Source: Pseudomonas sp. P7548 (lineage in GTDB: Bacteria > Pseudomonadota > Gammaproteobacteria > Pseudomonadales > Pseudomonadaceae). Taken from it: a stretch of 52,642 bases of DNA. The notes beneath the pieces are model-generated. The model had not been told where the DNA came from. It was given only the letters and a program-made list of their open reading frames with translations, and searched no databases. The stretch lies in contig NZ_JACARO010000010.1 of the NCBI RefSeq assembly GCF_013386585.1, positions 1 through 52,642 on the forward strand. Direction: 5' to 3'. Both the position numbers and the translations under genes were made by a program. Shown piece after piece: positions 44,290 to 52,295 of the stretch; the first letter of the stretch is position 1; every line of letters starts with the position of its first letter.

Positions 44290-44973
44290 ATGAAGTCTAT
44301 TAAGATTGTTGCGGTTGTAGATGATGATGATCAAGCTGCTTTGACTATCATTCATGCATTAGAGGATGGCCGTTTTGAGCCTTATCGGCAGGAGGCGGCA
44401 GAAAGTTTGTCTGCCCTTGCTGATCTTATTATTTTGAATTCGGATGCGGCAGTTTGTGATCATCGATTGAGGTATGGTGCATTTGCAGATATATCAGGTG
44501 CGGAGCTCGCGGCTGCTCTGGTAGAAAAAAGGCACCCCACAATTCTAGTAACTCAGTATTTAGATCAGTATGCCGACATCGCTATTCGTACTTATAGAAG
44601 TAGTCTTCCCGTTGTGTTGCGTCGTGAAGATGCAGATGAGCCGGAAGAACTCCGGGCGGCATTTGCTAGATGTGTCAACGAGCTTAGGCGTGGCAAAGTA
44701 GATGATAGAAAATTACATAGAACCTTACTTCAAGTCATGGACGTATCAGACGTAGGTGATGTGAAAGTTATAGATGCAATCGTGAATGGCTGGAATCCCA
44801 AAGACACCGTCAGATTTCCTTTGTCTTTAGTTTCGGAAGGTGATCAGGGTAGGGTGGCGCGATTTAGTATTTTGGAAGCCTTCACGAATGTAAGCGCTTT
44901 GGAAAAAGTTGACTTGTACTTTGAAAATGTAAAATTAGCCCCGGAACCGGAGTGGGACGATGGATTGCGGTGA
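44290..44973 (+). CDS. Response-regulator-like protein with receiver domain and unknown C-terminus
   Basis: About 227 residues. The receiver domain has the acidic pocket 'VVDDDDQ', the phospho-acceptor Asp in 'AAVCDHRLR' (Asp57 from this start) and a Thr switch in 'ILVTQYLD'. The usual switch Lys is replaced: the place expected to read KP has 'LRREDADEP'. The C-terminal 110 residues ('KLHRTLLQVMDVSDVGDVKV...') do not resemble a DNA-binding output domain, so output may be protein binding, for example to the metallo-hydrolase encoded next. A GTG at 44281 overlaps the kinase stop and is an alternative start. The 3' end overlaps the next gene by 14 bases. Confidence 0.82.
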   Translation: MKSIKIVAVVDDDDQAALTIIHALEDGRFEPYRQEAAESLSALADLIILNSDAAVCDHRLRYGAFADISGAELAAALVEKRHPTILVTQYLDQYADIAIRTYRSSLPVVLRREDADEPEELRAAFARCVNELRRGKVDDRKLHRTLLQVMDVSDVGDVKVIDAIVNGWNPKDTVRFPLSLVSEGDQGRVARFSILEAFTNVSALEKVDLYFENVKLAPEPEWDDGLR

Positions 44974-45997
44974 AATTATAATTCTTGATGTGGGGCATGG
45001 GAATTGCACGATCATTAAGCATGGTGAAGAAGCCATTATTATTGATGCGCCGGGACGCCCAATTGTCGCCAAGGTTCTGGACGATTTAAAGATAAAGTCT
45101 ATCCGTGCGTTACTTATTTCTCATGCAGATAGCGATCATCTTTCCGGGGCTATTCCAATTTTGATGAATGCGGCTCGCCCAGTTCAACAAGTATATGTAA
45201 ATCCGGATAAGAGGAAAACTGATTCTTGGCTTCAGTTTAGAATAGCTGCTGGAGATGCTAGGAAGTTTCAAGGAACAAAGGTGTACCCTTCATTGAGTAT
45301 TGATAGCCCCCAGCAGCTTACTATTTGTGGTACTACCATTCGTGTGCTTCATCCAACTCCGGAGATATGTCTTGCCACCAACGAGGGCGCACATATTGAT
45401 GGCGTTAGGCTTGACGCGAATAGTATGTCCGCTGTTGTGCTCATAGAGCACGAAGGTGAAAGGATGTGTCTTCTTGCAGCGGATTCAGGGCGGCATAGTC
45501 TTAATACAATGATGGGTGAGAGGGTAGATATTAGTGCTCATGTTTTGGTCTTTCCTCACCATGGAGGGCATATAGGTGGAGCATCGGATAACAAGGAGTT
45601 TGCGAAGGAGCTAGTTTCTGCCGTTAGGCCAAAGTTGGTGCTTTTTTCGCTGGGGAGGGGGGCACATGGAACCCCACGGCCCGAAATTGTTGCTGGGGCT
45701 CGAGAAGCCATAGCAGGTAGTGCTCCATACATTGCATGCACGCAGATTTCTAAAAACTGTTCGGACGCTTTGCCTGGCAAGAGCGAGCGTCCACTGGTTA
45801 AGAACTCTGAAGGACTAGCTAAGAATCACTGCTGTGCGGGTACTATCATCCTTCCCTTGAGCAGGGGGGGGCTTGAAGGTATTATGACTGATCTAAGCGA
45901 TCATCATGGGAAGTTTGTTGCGAGTGAAGTTCCAAACGCTCTTTGCAGGCGCCAGATTGCTCCAGTCGTTCCGCAGATAATTGCAGCTACAAGCTAA
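44960..45997 (+). CDS. ComEC-type metallo-beta-lactamase-fold hydrolase
   Basis: 345 residues. 'IILDVGHGNCTII' at the N-terminus matches the LDVGqGda opening of ComEC/Rec2-like MBL proteins. The metal motif 'SHADSDH' (His55, Asp57, Asp59, His60) is complete, and 'LLAADSGR' and 'VFPHHGG' supply the later ligands. There are no membrane segments and no signal peptide, so it is a soluble cytoplasmic enzyme, unlike full ComEC. MBL domains of this group are tied to nuclease or phosphodiester hydrolysis, so it is the natural candidate for the effector of the operon. A Cys-rich loop near the C-terminus ('NHCCAG') is of unknown meaning. It ends the operon; a hairpin follows at 46087. Confidence 0.86.
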   Translation: MDCGEIIILDVGHGNCTIIKHGEEAIIIDAPGRPIVAKVLDDLKIKSIRALLISHADSDHLSGAIPILMNAARPVQQVYVNPDKRKTDSWLQFRIAAGDARKFQGTKVYPSLSIDSPQQLTICGTTIRVLHPTPEICLATNEGAHIDGVRLDANSMSAVVLIEHEGERMCLLAADSGRHSLNTMMGERVDISAHVLVFPHHGGHIGGASDNKEFAKELVSAVRPKLVLFSLGRGAHGTPRPEIVAGAREAIAGSAPYIACTQISKNCSDALPGKSERPLVKNSEGLAKNHCCAGTIILPLSRGGLEGIMTDLSDHHGKFVASEVPNALCRRQIAPVVPQIIAATS

Positions 45998-46086
45998 TTT
46001 AATTTTCATTTTTGATTGATAAGCGTCGCATGGTCATCAGTGATTGCTTGTACCGATTCTGATTAACTATGAATTACGAAGTAAAG

Positions 46087-46110
46087 GCGGCCTCCTCAGA
46101 GGCCTCTTTA
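46087..46110 (+). terminator. Terminator after the four-gene operon
   Basis: GGCCTC-CTCA-GAGGCC (46089-46104) followed by TCTTTATAG. It lies 90 bp after the MBL stop and, in reverse, 23 bp after the H-NS-like remnant, so it may serve both strands. Confidence 0.7.
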
Positions 46111-46132
46111 TAGTTTGGCATTATTTAGTAAT

Positions 46133-46330
46133 TCAACTTTCGATTGCTTCTAATCCATGCTCCGATTTCCATTCCTTTAGAGTTTTTTGATTGCCACCTT
46201 GGTCTCCACGACTTCGCCAGTGTGCGGATTTTTTGTAAGTCTTCAACTGACGACGTTTGCGAATGCGGCGCGAGCTTTTCCGGCGTAGAAACCGACACTG
46301 ACATTTTCAATAGACTCTTCCGAAAGAGGC
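46133..46330 (-). pseudogene. Broken MvaT/H-NS-like gene (C-terminal fragment)
   Basis: Read on the minus strand, the pieces 'RRIRKRRQLKTY', then 'NPHTGEVVET' (46201-46230), then 'GGNQKTLKEWKSEHGLEAIES' give the DNA-binding end of an MvaT/TurB-type H-NS protein, but the middle piece is in another frame. A run of six T at 46229-46234 is the likely site of the first frameshift, and a second one restores the frame before the final segment, which ends at a stop (46133-46135). A further shift or loss removes the N-terminal dimerisation part. Mobile elements in Pseudomonas often carry such silencers. This copy should be inactive. Confidence 0.72.
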
Positions 46331-46396
46331 CATTAGGCCAGTGCCGCCTTAGATTAGAGGCCGTACTCCCTTAAGTCTTGTTTTAATGGCTTAGCC

Positions 46397-46423
46397 AAAC
46401 GGAAGCTTCTTAAGCTCCCGTTT
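46397..46423 (-). terminator. Hairpin after the small minus-strand gene
   Basis: AAACGGAAGCTT and AAGCTCCCGTTT pair with one bulge. In the minus direction it follows the stop of the gene at 46429 by only a few bases, so it probably ends the minus-strand island transcript. Confidence 0.55.
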
Positions 46424-46428
46424 CTTCA

Positions 46429-46638
46429 TCACCCTCCCTTTCTTTTGAGTTGGACGTCGATGAAATCAAGCTCTGCGTTGATTGCATCAATCGTGAGCGT
46501 TTCAACCTTGGTGATTTTGTTTGCTCTTGCGTTGAGTTTTTTCATGCCAGCGATGCCAACAATTATCCCGTTCAGATGCAGCTTTCGAGCCTTTAGGTCA
46601 TCACGCATCTGAGCGCTGTTCTGTGGTGGTGGGTTCAT
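46429..46638 (-). CDS. Small unknown protein of the satellite arm
   Basis: 69 residues, helical, basic, no recognised family ('LKARKLHLNGIIVGIAGMKKLNARANK' region). The ATG has AGG about nine bases upstream. It is the last gene of the minus-strand series. Confidence 0.55.
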   Translation of the reverse strand: MNPPPQNSAQMRDDLKARKLHLNGIIVGIAGMKKLNARANKITKVETLTIDAINAELDFIDVQLKRKGG

Positions 46639-46701
46639 GGGTAGACCTATGGTATGCCCGAATCAACCGGCCCTTGCCGGTTGTTTCGGAGAGGGTTTAG
46701 G

Positions 46702-47544
46702 TTAGGCCGCCAACAGGTCAAGCAGGCTGTGTTGGAGTGAGCGGTCTGCAAGTTCTTGCCAGGTCCAGCTTCCAAAGCGTTCGCCCTGTTCAGGGATTTC
46801 TAGCTTCAACAATGCAACCGGGTCTCGATTAATCAGGTTGCGTGCAGCCCACAGCTTGCCGCCCGTCTCCAGCAGTGCTTTCGCTGCTTCGTTCCATTGC
46901 TCTTCCAGCACGGTGTTCGTTAGGTGAGCTGCTTTGTTCTCGATCTTGGCGCGTTCTTTTTGTGCCTCTGTGATGTGCAGATCAATCGTCACCAGCTCCT
47001 GCTCCAGGGCGGTGATGAGCAGTTGTTGACGGCGATGATGCTCAACCGCAGCCGTGAGGTTTTTTGCTGCTTTTTGAGCTTCAGCGTTTGCAGCTTTCTC
47101 GCCCTCCACGTCGCCCCAGGCGACAGCCTGTGCATAAGCAGTGGCTGCGTCCGTTTCAGCTTGTCGAGCCTTTGCCATGTCTTCCTGATCGCTTTGGCGG
47201 ACCTGCTGCAACCTGGTCTCGATGCTGGTGCGCTTTTCGTTAAGCTCCATCTCGTCGGCTTTCCAGTTCGCAATGTCGCTGAGGTAACCCGCAGCTAAGC
47301 TCTCACGGTTCGCCAAAGCCTCGAGGCGATCGATTTTTTGATTCAGGCGACAGATCTCATGATCTCGTGAGTCGATGCGTCTTTTGTGATCGTTGATTTC
47401 ATCTTGTACTGCCCGTTGACGGCCTTGCTGGACAACCTCCGGGCTTTCCAGCGCCTCTTCGAAGGGCGCCAGGTCGCGCTGAATGCTCTCCATTTCGAGG
47501 GTCAGTGTGTCGCGGCGGTCTTTCAGTTCTTGGATAGTGTTCAT
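46702..47544 (-). CDS. Coiled-coil protein of unknown function
   Basis: 280 residues. Almost the whole chain (about 1-225) is predicted coiled coil: long runs rich in Glu, Gln, Arg, Lys and Ala with heptad spacing ('LNQKIDRLEALANRESLAAG', 'EAQKERAKIENKAAHLTNTV'). The C-terminal 55 residues are less helical and contain 'FGSWTWQELADRSLQH'. The family is not recognised, though similar proteins accompany DUF927 proteins in mobile elements. GAGAC lies nine bases before the ATG. It follows the primase-like gene with a gap of about 100 bp, suggesting the same transcript. Confidence 0.72.
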   Translation of the reverse strand: MNTIQELKDRRDTLTLEMESIQRDLAPFEEALESPEVVQQGRQRAVQDEINDHKRRIDSRDHEICRLNQKIDRLEALANRESLAAGYLSDIANWKADEMELNEKRTSIETRLQQVRQSDQEDMAKARQAETDAATAYAQAVAWGDVEGEKAANAEAQKAAKNLTAAVEHHRRQQLLITALEQELVTIDLHITEAQKERAKIENKAAHLTNTVLEEQWNEAAKALLETGGKLWAARNLINRDPVALLKLEIPEQGERFGSWTWQELADRSLQHSLLDLLAA

Positions 47545-47642
47545 CTGTATTGTCTCTGGGTACAGCGGTTGATAGGGATGGTTGTCGAACGGCTGGCGAG
47601 GCCGGAAATGAGCCGGTGCTACCTCGATCAGCAGGCATGCCG

Positions 47643-50531
47643 TCAGGCAGCCCTGGCCTCGCTCTCTTCCGAGCCCGGAATCGTCTTCACGATGTAGCAG
47701 CGTTGCTGACCCAGACCGGGTAACCGAACCAGGCTCGACGCCTTTCCGTCGCTGGACGGTTCCAGCACGCCTCGTTGCATCAGCTCCTTGTTCACTGCAC
47801 TGATGTTCATGCCCTTGAAGATTTCGGCCCTCCAGGCTTCTGGCAGTACGTAGTAGGTGTTGGTGGTGTGCAGTGAGTCGCCCATGCCGTGTTCCATCGT
47901 CTTGCGAAAGCCGAGTCGATCAATCGTGCGTGGGCCGTGCTCATCGATCTTGGCGGCGGCAGATTCCCAGCGGGTAAAGCGGCTTTCTCCGAACCGTTCG
48001 ATGACCTGGTGTAACCGCGCCAAGATCGCATCACCTTCGAAGTTACCGGCGCCGCCACGCTCAGCCAGCCACGCATGCAGACACACCCGTGCAGCCGTCG
48101 TGGCCGTACCATCAGGCCAACCGGTGACGCCGAAGGCGGTGGCCAATTCTCCGGCCGCTGCTGCGAGGCCAAAGCGAAGGGCTGCACGTTGTGCTTGACC
48201 ACTGGCCGAGGCGGGTAGGTTTTGGGTGATGAACTGCTCCACCGTGCGGCGAATGATCACCGTCCACCTGAGCATTTCCCCAGGCGCACACAGAGCGTGT
48301 AGGAGGGCGGTGAGGGGTGTGCCGTAGTATTTGGCTACACGGGCTTTGAGCGCATCGGAGAGGGCCGCAGCGTCCTCAAAACCGTTCAGCACATCGAACA
48401 TGCCGAGGCCTTTGCTGGCATCCGCAGGCACGGCGAGCATGCGCACCTCCATACCGGCTTTCAGCTCCTTGTTGGCATCCGCCATGTGCTGCGCCAAAGT
48501 CTTCTCGCCAGTCGAGAGAAACAGCAAGCGCCACTCCTGAACCTGTCGGCCCGCTTGTCCTCGATCATTCGCCCGGGCCTTGCCAGTGCCATTGCCGAGC
48601 ATGTACACCGTCTCGCCAATAATGCGTGGGTCACACATGCCGATTTCATCCAGCACCAGGAGACCGTCTGAATGGGCGGCTGCGATGGACTCCAGGGCGT
48701 TATCTGTCGAGCGCCATGAACGCACCAGGCGCGGCCCGCCATAAACCGAGGCGGCGACTTGTAGATGAGTGGTCTTGCCCCCGGAGCTGTCTCCGTACAG
48801 GTGGAAGCCGCCTGACTCATGCCCGAGCAGGTTGAGCAGAGGTCCTGCAAAGGCCACAGAGACGACAAACGCCAAGCGATGGTTACCAACGCACAGCGCG
48901 CCGATTTGCTGCTGCCATTGCTCCAGAGAACCCGCCTCGCTGATCGGTGGCAACTGGGCACCTGCCTCATAAAAGTGCAGGTGTTCGGCGTGCGAGCCGA
49001 TTTGCTGTTCGGGCAAAAGGAAGGCCTTGTCGTGCCAACCCAGGCGTGTGACCAAACGTGCGCGCTGGGTACTGTCGAAGCCGCCGAGATAGCTCTGCAG
49101 GTCATTACGGGCATTGCGTCCCGACCGACTTCCAGCGAGGCGTAGGCCCATGTCTACCAGTGGCCCAAGTACGTCCTTGCCGAAGTCGCCGGTCATGGTT
49201 CGGGCCGGAATGTTCCAGCGTTTTTTAGCGCCGTCCGGGTCATCGAACTCGACCAACAAGCCCCAGTTGTGGCCCTTGTCATCGCGAGTGCGAGCGATGA
49301 TTTCCAGAGGCGAACACACGGGGCGTGCCTCGCCATCATCGCCGGAATAAAAGACCCCTTCAGGCGTCAGGCGAAAGCCGCCCGGCAATAGGTCATTTTT
49401 TGATTTCGCAGGGCGTTTGGCGGGCGCCTTAGCCTTAGCTTGTTGAGGCTTGGTGGGCTCAGCGGCACTGCCGAAAAACTCACCGCTGCGCACCAGCTCG
49501 GCGACGTGGCCAGCGGTCCAGCCTTTGGCTAACGCATCCGCCGCGTCATCGCCGTCTGCCCATTTTCCACCCTTGATCAGCGTAGGCTTGCCGCCTTTGC
49601 TGCTGGGCTTGAACTTGAACACGTCGAGCGAGATTCGTTGTACTGAGGCTGCGCCCAGCTCATTCAGCTTGAGCTCGATGGCGTCCATGCAGGTCTTGCC
49701 GCTGGCATCGTTATCCGGCCACAGCACCACCGTGCGCCCTTTGAGTCGCGTCAGGTCGGCCTTGTGCCAAGAGTTGGAACCGTTCGGCCAGCAGGTGGCC
49801 ACGTGTTCGGGCATCAGTTCAGCGGCGGCGTCAGCAGCTTTCTCGCCTTCACACAGCACCACAGGCGCATCTGCACGCTGTACCAGCTCATCCAAGCGCA
49901 GCAATGGGCGAGGTTCCGGTAAGCCTTGCCAGCGCCATTGTGTGGTTTGTCCATCGGAGCGCTTGCACCAGGTCAACGGCGCAAAGACCTTTCGTGGTTT
50001 GCCGTCTTCATCGGGGCTTAAGTCGAAGCGATACATCGCCATGACCGGTTGGCCCTGCGCATCGCGATAGATCCACACCTTGGACGGGGTGCCGTGTTGT
50101 CGGTGCTTGGCTGGGCACTTGTTCATGGCCTCGACCGGGATCGGCTGAAGCGCGATCCACTCCGGCGCTGCTGGCTTAATCGGTGCGTTTTTGGTGGTTG
50201 CAGATCCTGCGGAAACGCTGAGCAAATCCGCCAGCTTTTTACAGGCCTCAACATCGGTGCCGCCGTCGATGTAGCGCACCAGGTCTATTAGGTCGCCGCC
50301 CTTATCGCCGGTGGCGAAATCCGCCCAGGTACCTTTGCTCAAATTAACCTTGAGTGAGCCTGCACGTTTGTCCGTGCGCGTGGGGTTTGGTGCGGTGTAT
50401 TCCTTTCCGCCGTCGACGCGTTTCCCGTTTGGCAGCCAGTGAGCAAGTACGCGGTCGATGTTCTTCAACGCGGCGCTTTTTACGTCGGCAAAGCTGGGAC
50501 GTTTAGAGGTGTTGCCGGTGCGCTGAGTCAT
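47643..50531 (-). CDS. DUF927/TOPRIM primase-helicase-like protein
   Basis: 962 residues from the ATG at 50531, which overlaps the previous stop codon (ATGA); a GTG at 50552 is possible. A primase-like N-terminal region ('WADFATGDKGGDLIDLVRYI', about 75-100) is followed by a TOPRIM domain with 'VVLCEGEKAAD' (Glu228) and 'WPDNDASG' (Asp273). The DUF927 region (about 390-650) includes 'SGDDGEARPVCSPLEIIARTRD', a Walker A 'GDSSGGKTT' (Lys586) and a Walker B 'LLVLDEIG' (Asp628, Glu629). This combination belongs to replication proteins of phage satellites and integrative elements, where it primes and unwinds at the element's own origin. It is the best evidence that the region is a self-replicating or formerly replicating element. 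Confidence 0.9.
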   Translation of the reverse strand: MTQRTGNTSKRPSFADVKSAALKNIDRVLAHWLPNGKRVDGGKEYTAPNPTRTDKRAGSLKVNLSKGTWADFATGDKGGDLIDLVRYIDGGTDVEACKKLADLLSVSAGSATTKNAPIKPAAPEWIALQPIPVEAMNKCPAKHRQHGTPSKVWIYRDAQGQPVMAMYRFDLSPDEDGKPRKVFAPLTWCKRSDGQTTQWRWQGLPEPRPLLRLDELVQRADAPVVLCEGEKAADAAAELMPEHVATCWPNGSNSWHKADLTRLKGRTVVLWPDNDASGKTCMDAIELKLNELGAASVQRISLDVFKFKPSSKGGKPTLIKGGKWADGDDAADALAKGWTAGHVAELVRSGEFFGSAAEPTKPQQAKAKAPAKRPAKSKNDLLPGGFRLTPEGVFYSGDDGEARPVCSPLEIIARTRDDKGHNWGLLVEFDDPDGAKKRWNIPARTMTGDFGKDVLGPLVDMGLRLAGSRSGRNARNDLQSYLGGFDSTQRARLVTRLGWHDKAFLLPEQQIGSHAEHLHFYEAGAQLPPISEAGSLEQWQQQIGALCVGNHRLAFVVSVAFAGPLLNLLGHESGGFHLYGDSSGGKTTHLQVAASVYGGPRLVRSWRSTDNALESIAAAHSDGLLVLDEIGMCDPRIIGETVYMLGNGTGKARANDRGQAGRQVQEWRLLFLSTGEKTLAQHMADANKELKAGMEVRMLAVPADASKGLGMFDVLNGFEDAAALSDALKARVAKYYGTPLTALLHALCAPGEMLRWTVIIRRTVEQFITQNLPASASGQAQRAALRFGLAAAAGELATAFGVTGWPDGTATTAARVCLHAWLAERGGAGNFEGDAILARLHQVIERFGESRFTRWESAAAKIDEHGPRTIDRLGFRKTMEHGMGDSLHTTNTYYVLPEAWRAEIFKGMNISAVNKELMQRGVLEPSSDGKASSLVRLPGLGQQRCYIVKTIPGSEESEARAA

Positions 50532-50800
50532 GGCGCTGTACTCGCTGCACACAGTGCATCGTTCACATCATCGATCAGCGCTTTAGCCATCTCGCCCAGG
50601 TAAAACGCCGGCCAACTGAAACGCTCGCCTTCGTCACTCATGGCGGCATCGAGGGTCAGTTGATTGGCGTAGTGCTGAAACAGTGAAATTGCTTCAAGCG
50701 CATCCTCAAGGGGCACGCCTGCATTCACCCGAAATAATTTCTGGTGGGTGTCGTTGGCACACGAGAACTCGGCACGCCCGAGAGTGGTGGCAGTGTTCAC
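50528..50800 (-). CDS. DUF3077-like small protein
   Basis: 90 residues with 'LFRVNAGVPLEDALEAISLF', the core of DUF3077 proteins common in Pseudomonas. Function unknown. GTG start; it overlaps the previous gene by four bases (GTGA) and the next by four (ATGA), so it is translationally coupled to the primase-like gene. Confidence 0.7.
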   Translation of the reverse strand: MNTATTLGRAEFSCANDTHQKLFRVNAGVPLEDALEAISLFQHYANQLTLDAAMSDEGERFSWPAFYLGEMAKALIDDVNDALCAASTAP

Positions 50801-51081
50801 AGGGCACCGCCTTTCTGGCCCATTGGCACAGAGGAGGCGTCACCATACAAGGCGAGTGTTTTGATCAAGCCCAAGGTGCCGCGCACGTCCCAAATAACGG
50901 ACGACAGTATGCGGTTGGAGAGGACGGGTTTATCGCCGTCTAAATGATCTTCCAACAGCATGAGAACTGAGTCGGCACGGTCGAGGGCGCAAGTGATGGC
51001 ATCAATGGGAATGCCGGCTTCGGCGTCCTGGCTGACACAGAGCAGATCCTCGGGTAGTGAAAAGCCTGGGAGCATGCTCAT
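50797..51081 (-). CDS. Small acidic helical protein of unknown function
   Basis: 94 residues from the ATG at 51081 ('MSMLPGFSLPEDLLCVSQDAE'-like opening, then 'ALDRADSVLMLLEDHLDGDKP'). It appears as the tail of a longer frame reaching 51564, but the ATG here overlaps the previous stop (ATGA) exactly like its neighbours, so the short version is preferred. The family is not recognised; its length and helical pattern resemble DUF3077-type companions. Confidence 0.65.
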   Translation of the reverse strand: MSMLPGFSLPEDLLCVSQDAEAGIPIDAITCALDRADSVLMLLEDHLDGDKPVLSNRILSSVIWDVRGTLGLIKTLALYGDASSVPMGQKGGAL

Positions 51082-51236
51082 TGAGCACCCCCTACGGCTT
51101 CCAGGGCGCGAGCCTTGGACATGTGTGCGTTGTAACGGGAAAGGCGTGTAGCGAGGCTGGAGTTGGCGTGTAAAGCGGCGAGAGCCATTGCCCGATGAGC
51201 AGCGGCGCGAATTTTGGACGGATTGAGGGTACGCAT
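51078..51236 (-). CDS. Tiny basic Ala/Arg-rich protein
   Basis: 52 residues from the ATG at 51236, preceded by AGGAG about nine bases upstream. The sequence is basic and helical ('SKIRAAAHRAMALAALH'), compatible with nucleic-acid or protein binding, but no family is recognised. It starts a chain of four genes joined by four-base overlaps that ends with the primase-like gene. Confidence 0.6.
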   Translation of the reverse strand: MRTLNPSKIRAAAHRAMALAALHANSSLATRLSRYNAHMSKARALEAVGGAQ

Positions 51237-51287
51237 TTGGTGACGCTCCTGTATGTGAGGAGCTGCCACTGATCGTCGCCAAACGAA

Positions 51288-51512
51288 TTAGGGTGGCAGC
51301 TGTGCGCGGGTTGGCGAACCGGGCATACAGGACCCCGGCAGACCCGAAGGTCTCCCACGCACAGCCGCCATAAAGCAGGAATGCGGGCACAAAAAAAGCG
51401 CCTGCAATCGGTATGGGGGCGCCTGTGCGCCTGTATGTGCTCGGGTCGCCAAACCCGTTCGCTGAATTTGCAGCGACACCCAGAGAGTAACGCCCGTTTT
51501 TTGAAAGTGCAA
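51288..51512 (-). CDS. Possible Icd/Ash-like small ORF in the satellite leader
   Basis: A 74-codon frame containing 'FMAAVRGRPSGLPGS' and ending 'GSPTRAQLPP', which resembles small phage-satellite ORFs annotated as Icd-like division inhibitors. A second frame over the same DNA reads 'GGCAWETFGSAGVLYARF' and runs on into the next gene. Which frame is used is unclear, and the conserved entity could be the RNA. Low confidence. Confidence 0.35.
   Translation of the reverse strand: MHFQKTGVTLWVSLQIQRTGLATRAHTGAQAPPYRLQALFLCPHSCFMAAVRGRPSGLPGSCMPGSPTRAQLPP
51484..51512 (-). promoter_or_regulatory. Candidate promoter of the replication genes
   Basis: On the minus strand TTGCAC and TACTCT are spaced 17 bp. 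The -35 match is good and the -10 poor, which would fit a promoter needing an activator such as the AlpA-like protein encoded just upstream. Weak evidence. Confidence 0.35.
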
Positions 51513-51611
51513 CTGTGTAGATCACTTGCGGATTTTTTCGATGCGGCATAAATTGGTCATGCATGTAGATTTACCTCAACGCCTCCGGTTGCCGCCGGGG
51601 GCGTTTTCGTT

Positions 51612-51917
51612 TCAGGCATGGATGTCCCAGCGCAGGGAGACAAAGGGCAACAGGTCGCCTTCGAGGCAGGCACGTGCATCCTCGTAGGCGTCTATCTGCT
51701 GCCCTTCGTCGACGATCATTGCTTGAGGGGCTTGGCAGGGAACTGACAATGCGCACCAGATTCCGTCTGCCCAGCGCATCACTAAAACATCCCGGCCCAG
51801 GCGTTTTTGCTCTGTACGGTGGCGTTCGAAGCGTTGCATCCACCGAGGGGTAAATCCGACTGTTCTGAGTACAGAGAAGGGCTGTAAGGTGGCCCTATTG
51901 GCGACTCGATTTTTCAT
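51612..51917 (-). CDS. Small protein coupled to the AlpA-like gene
   Basis: 101 residues from the ATG at 51917, which overlaps the alpA-like stop (ATGA). The N-terminal part is basic ('FTPRWMQRFERHRTEQKRLGRD') and the C-terminal part acidic with Trp ('MRWADGIWCAL', 'DEGQQIDAYEDARACLEGDLL'). The family is not recognised. Position suggests an accessory role in control or excision of the element. Confidence 0.65.
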   Translation of the reverse strand: MKNRVANRATLQPFSVLRTVGFTPRWMQRFERHRTEQKRLGRDVLVMRWADGIWCALSVPCQAPQAMIVDEGQQIDAYEDARACLEGDLLPFVSLRWDIHA

Positions 51918-52195
51918 GCTGCCACCTGGTCGCGAGCCTCTATGCGGCTTCGTGCCCATGATTGGATTTCAGATAAAACCCAAGCTACGGGCGCGCCGCG
52001 AGAGTTGCTGTTGCTCAATTTGACGGGCAGGGGAAAGCCGCTATCTGTGCGCTGCATGAGTTTGTAGATGGTGGAGCGCTTCATGCCCACGATCCGCTCG
52101 ACCTCGGGCATACGGATCAATGTCGACGATGCGTCAAACATTGGGCTTGGAGTGGTTGGGTTAAGGCGGGGAATTTCAGTGATAGGGGCTTTCAT
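51914..52195 (-). CDS. alpA: AlpA family regulator
   Basis: 93 residues. 'LIRMPEVERIVGMKRSTIYKLMQ' (about 27-49) is the MerR/excisionase-like helix-turn-helix of AlpA proteins, followed by 'GFPLPVKLSNS' and 'RGAPVAWVLSEIQSW', the family's wing and second helix. AlpA-type proteins activate satellite or prophage genes or act as excision factors. GAGAG before the ATG lies inside one arm of an inverted repeat (52201-52230). It is the first gene of the short regulatory unit. Confidence 0.9.
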   Translation of the reverse strand: MKAPITEIPRLNPTTPSPMFDASSTLIRMPEVERIVGMKRSTIYKLMQRTDSGFPLPVKLSNSNSRGAPVAWVLSEIQSWARSRIEARDQVAA

Positions 52196-52200
52196 AGGTC

Positions 52201-52230
52201 TTGCTCTCGACTGGTTGGGACTGAGAGCAA
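52201..52230. promoter_or_regulatory. Inverted repeat in the alpA leader
   Basis: TTGCTCTC (52201-52208) and GAGAGCAA (52223-52230) are perfect eight-base arms around 14 bases, five bases from the alpA start. It may be an operator for self-control or an RNA hairpin that hides the ribosome-binding site. Further upstream the AATTGAAAT/GATTGAAAT pair near 52268-52290 may be part of the promoter. Confidence 0.55.
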
Positions 52231-52295
52231 TGATCTAGGTGCAGGTCGGTGATGAGCAGTTCACTTCCAATTGAAATCCGATTGAAATTTCTGGC

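Noticed and set aside
46144..46374. 76-codon plus-strand frame over the H-NS-like remnant
   Set aside because: The opposite strand carries a recognisable MvaT-type sequence, so the plus frame is its shadow.
50797..51564. Single 255-residue protein instead of separate small genes
   Set aside because: The four-base overlap of ATG 51081 with the preceding stop and the overlapping 52-residue gene with a good ribosome-binding site favour the short version.
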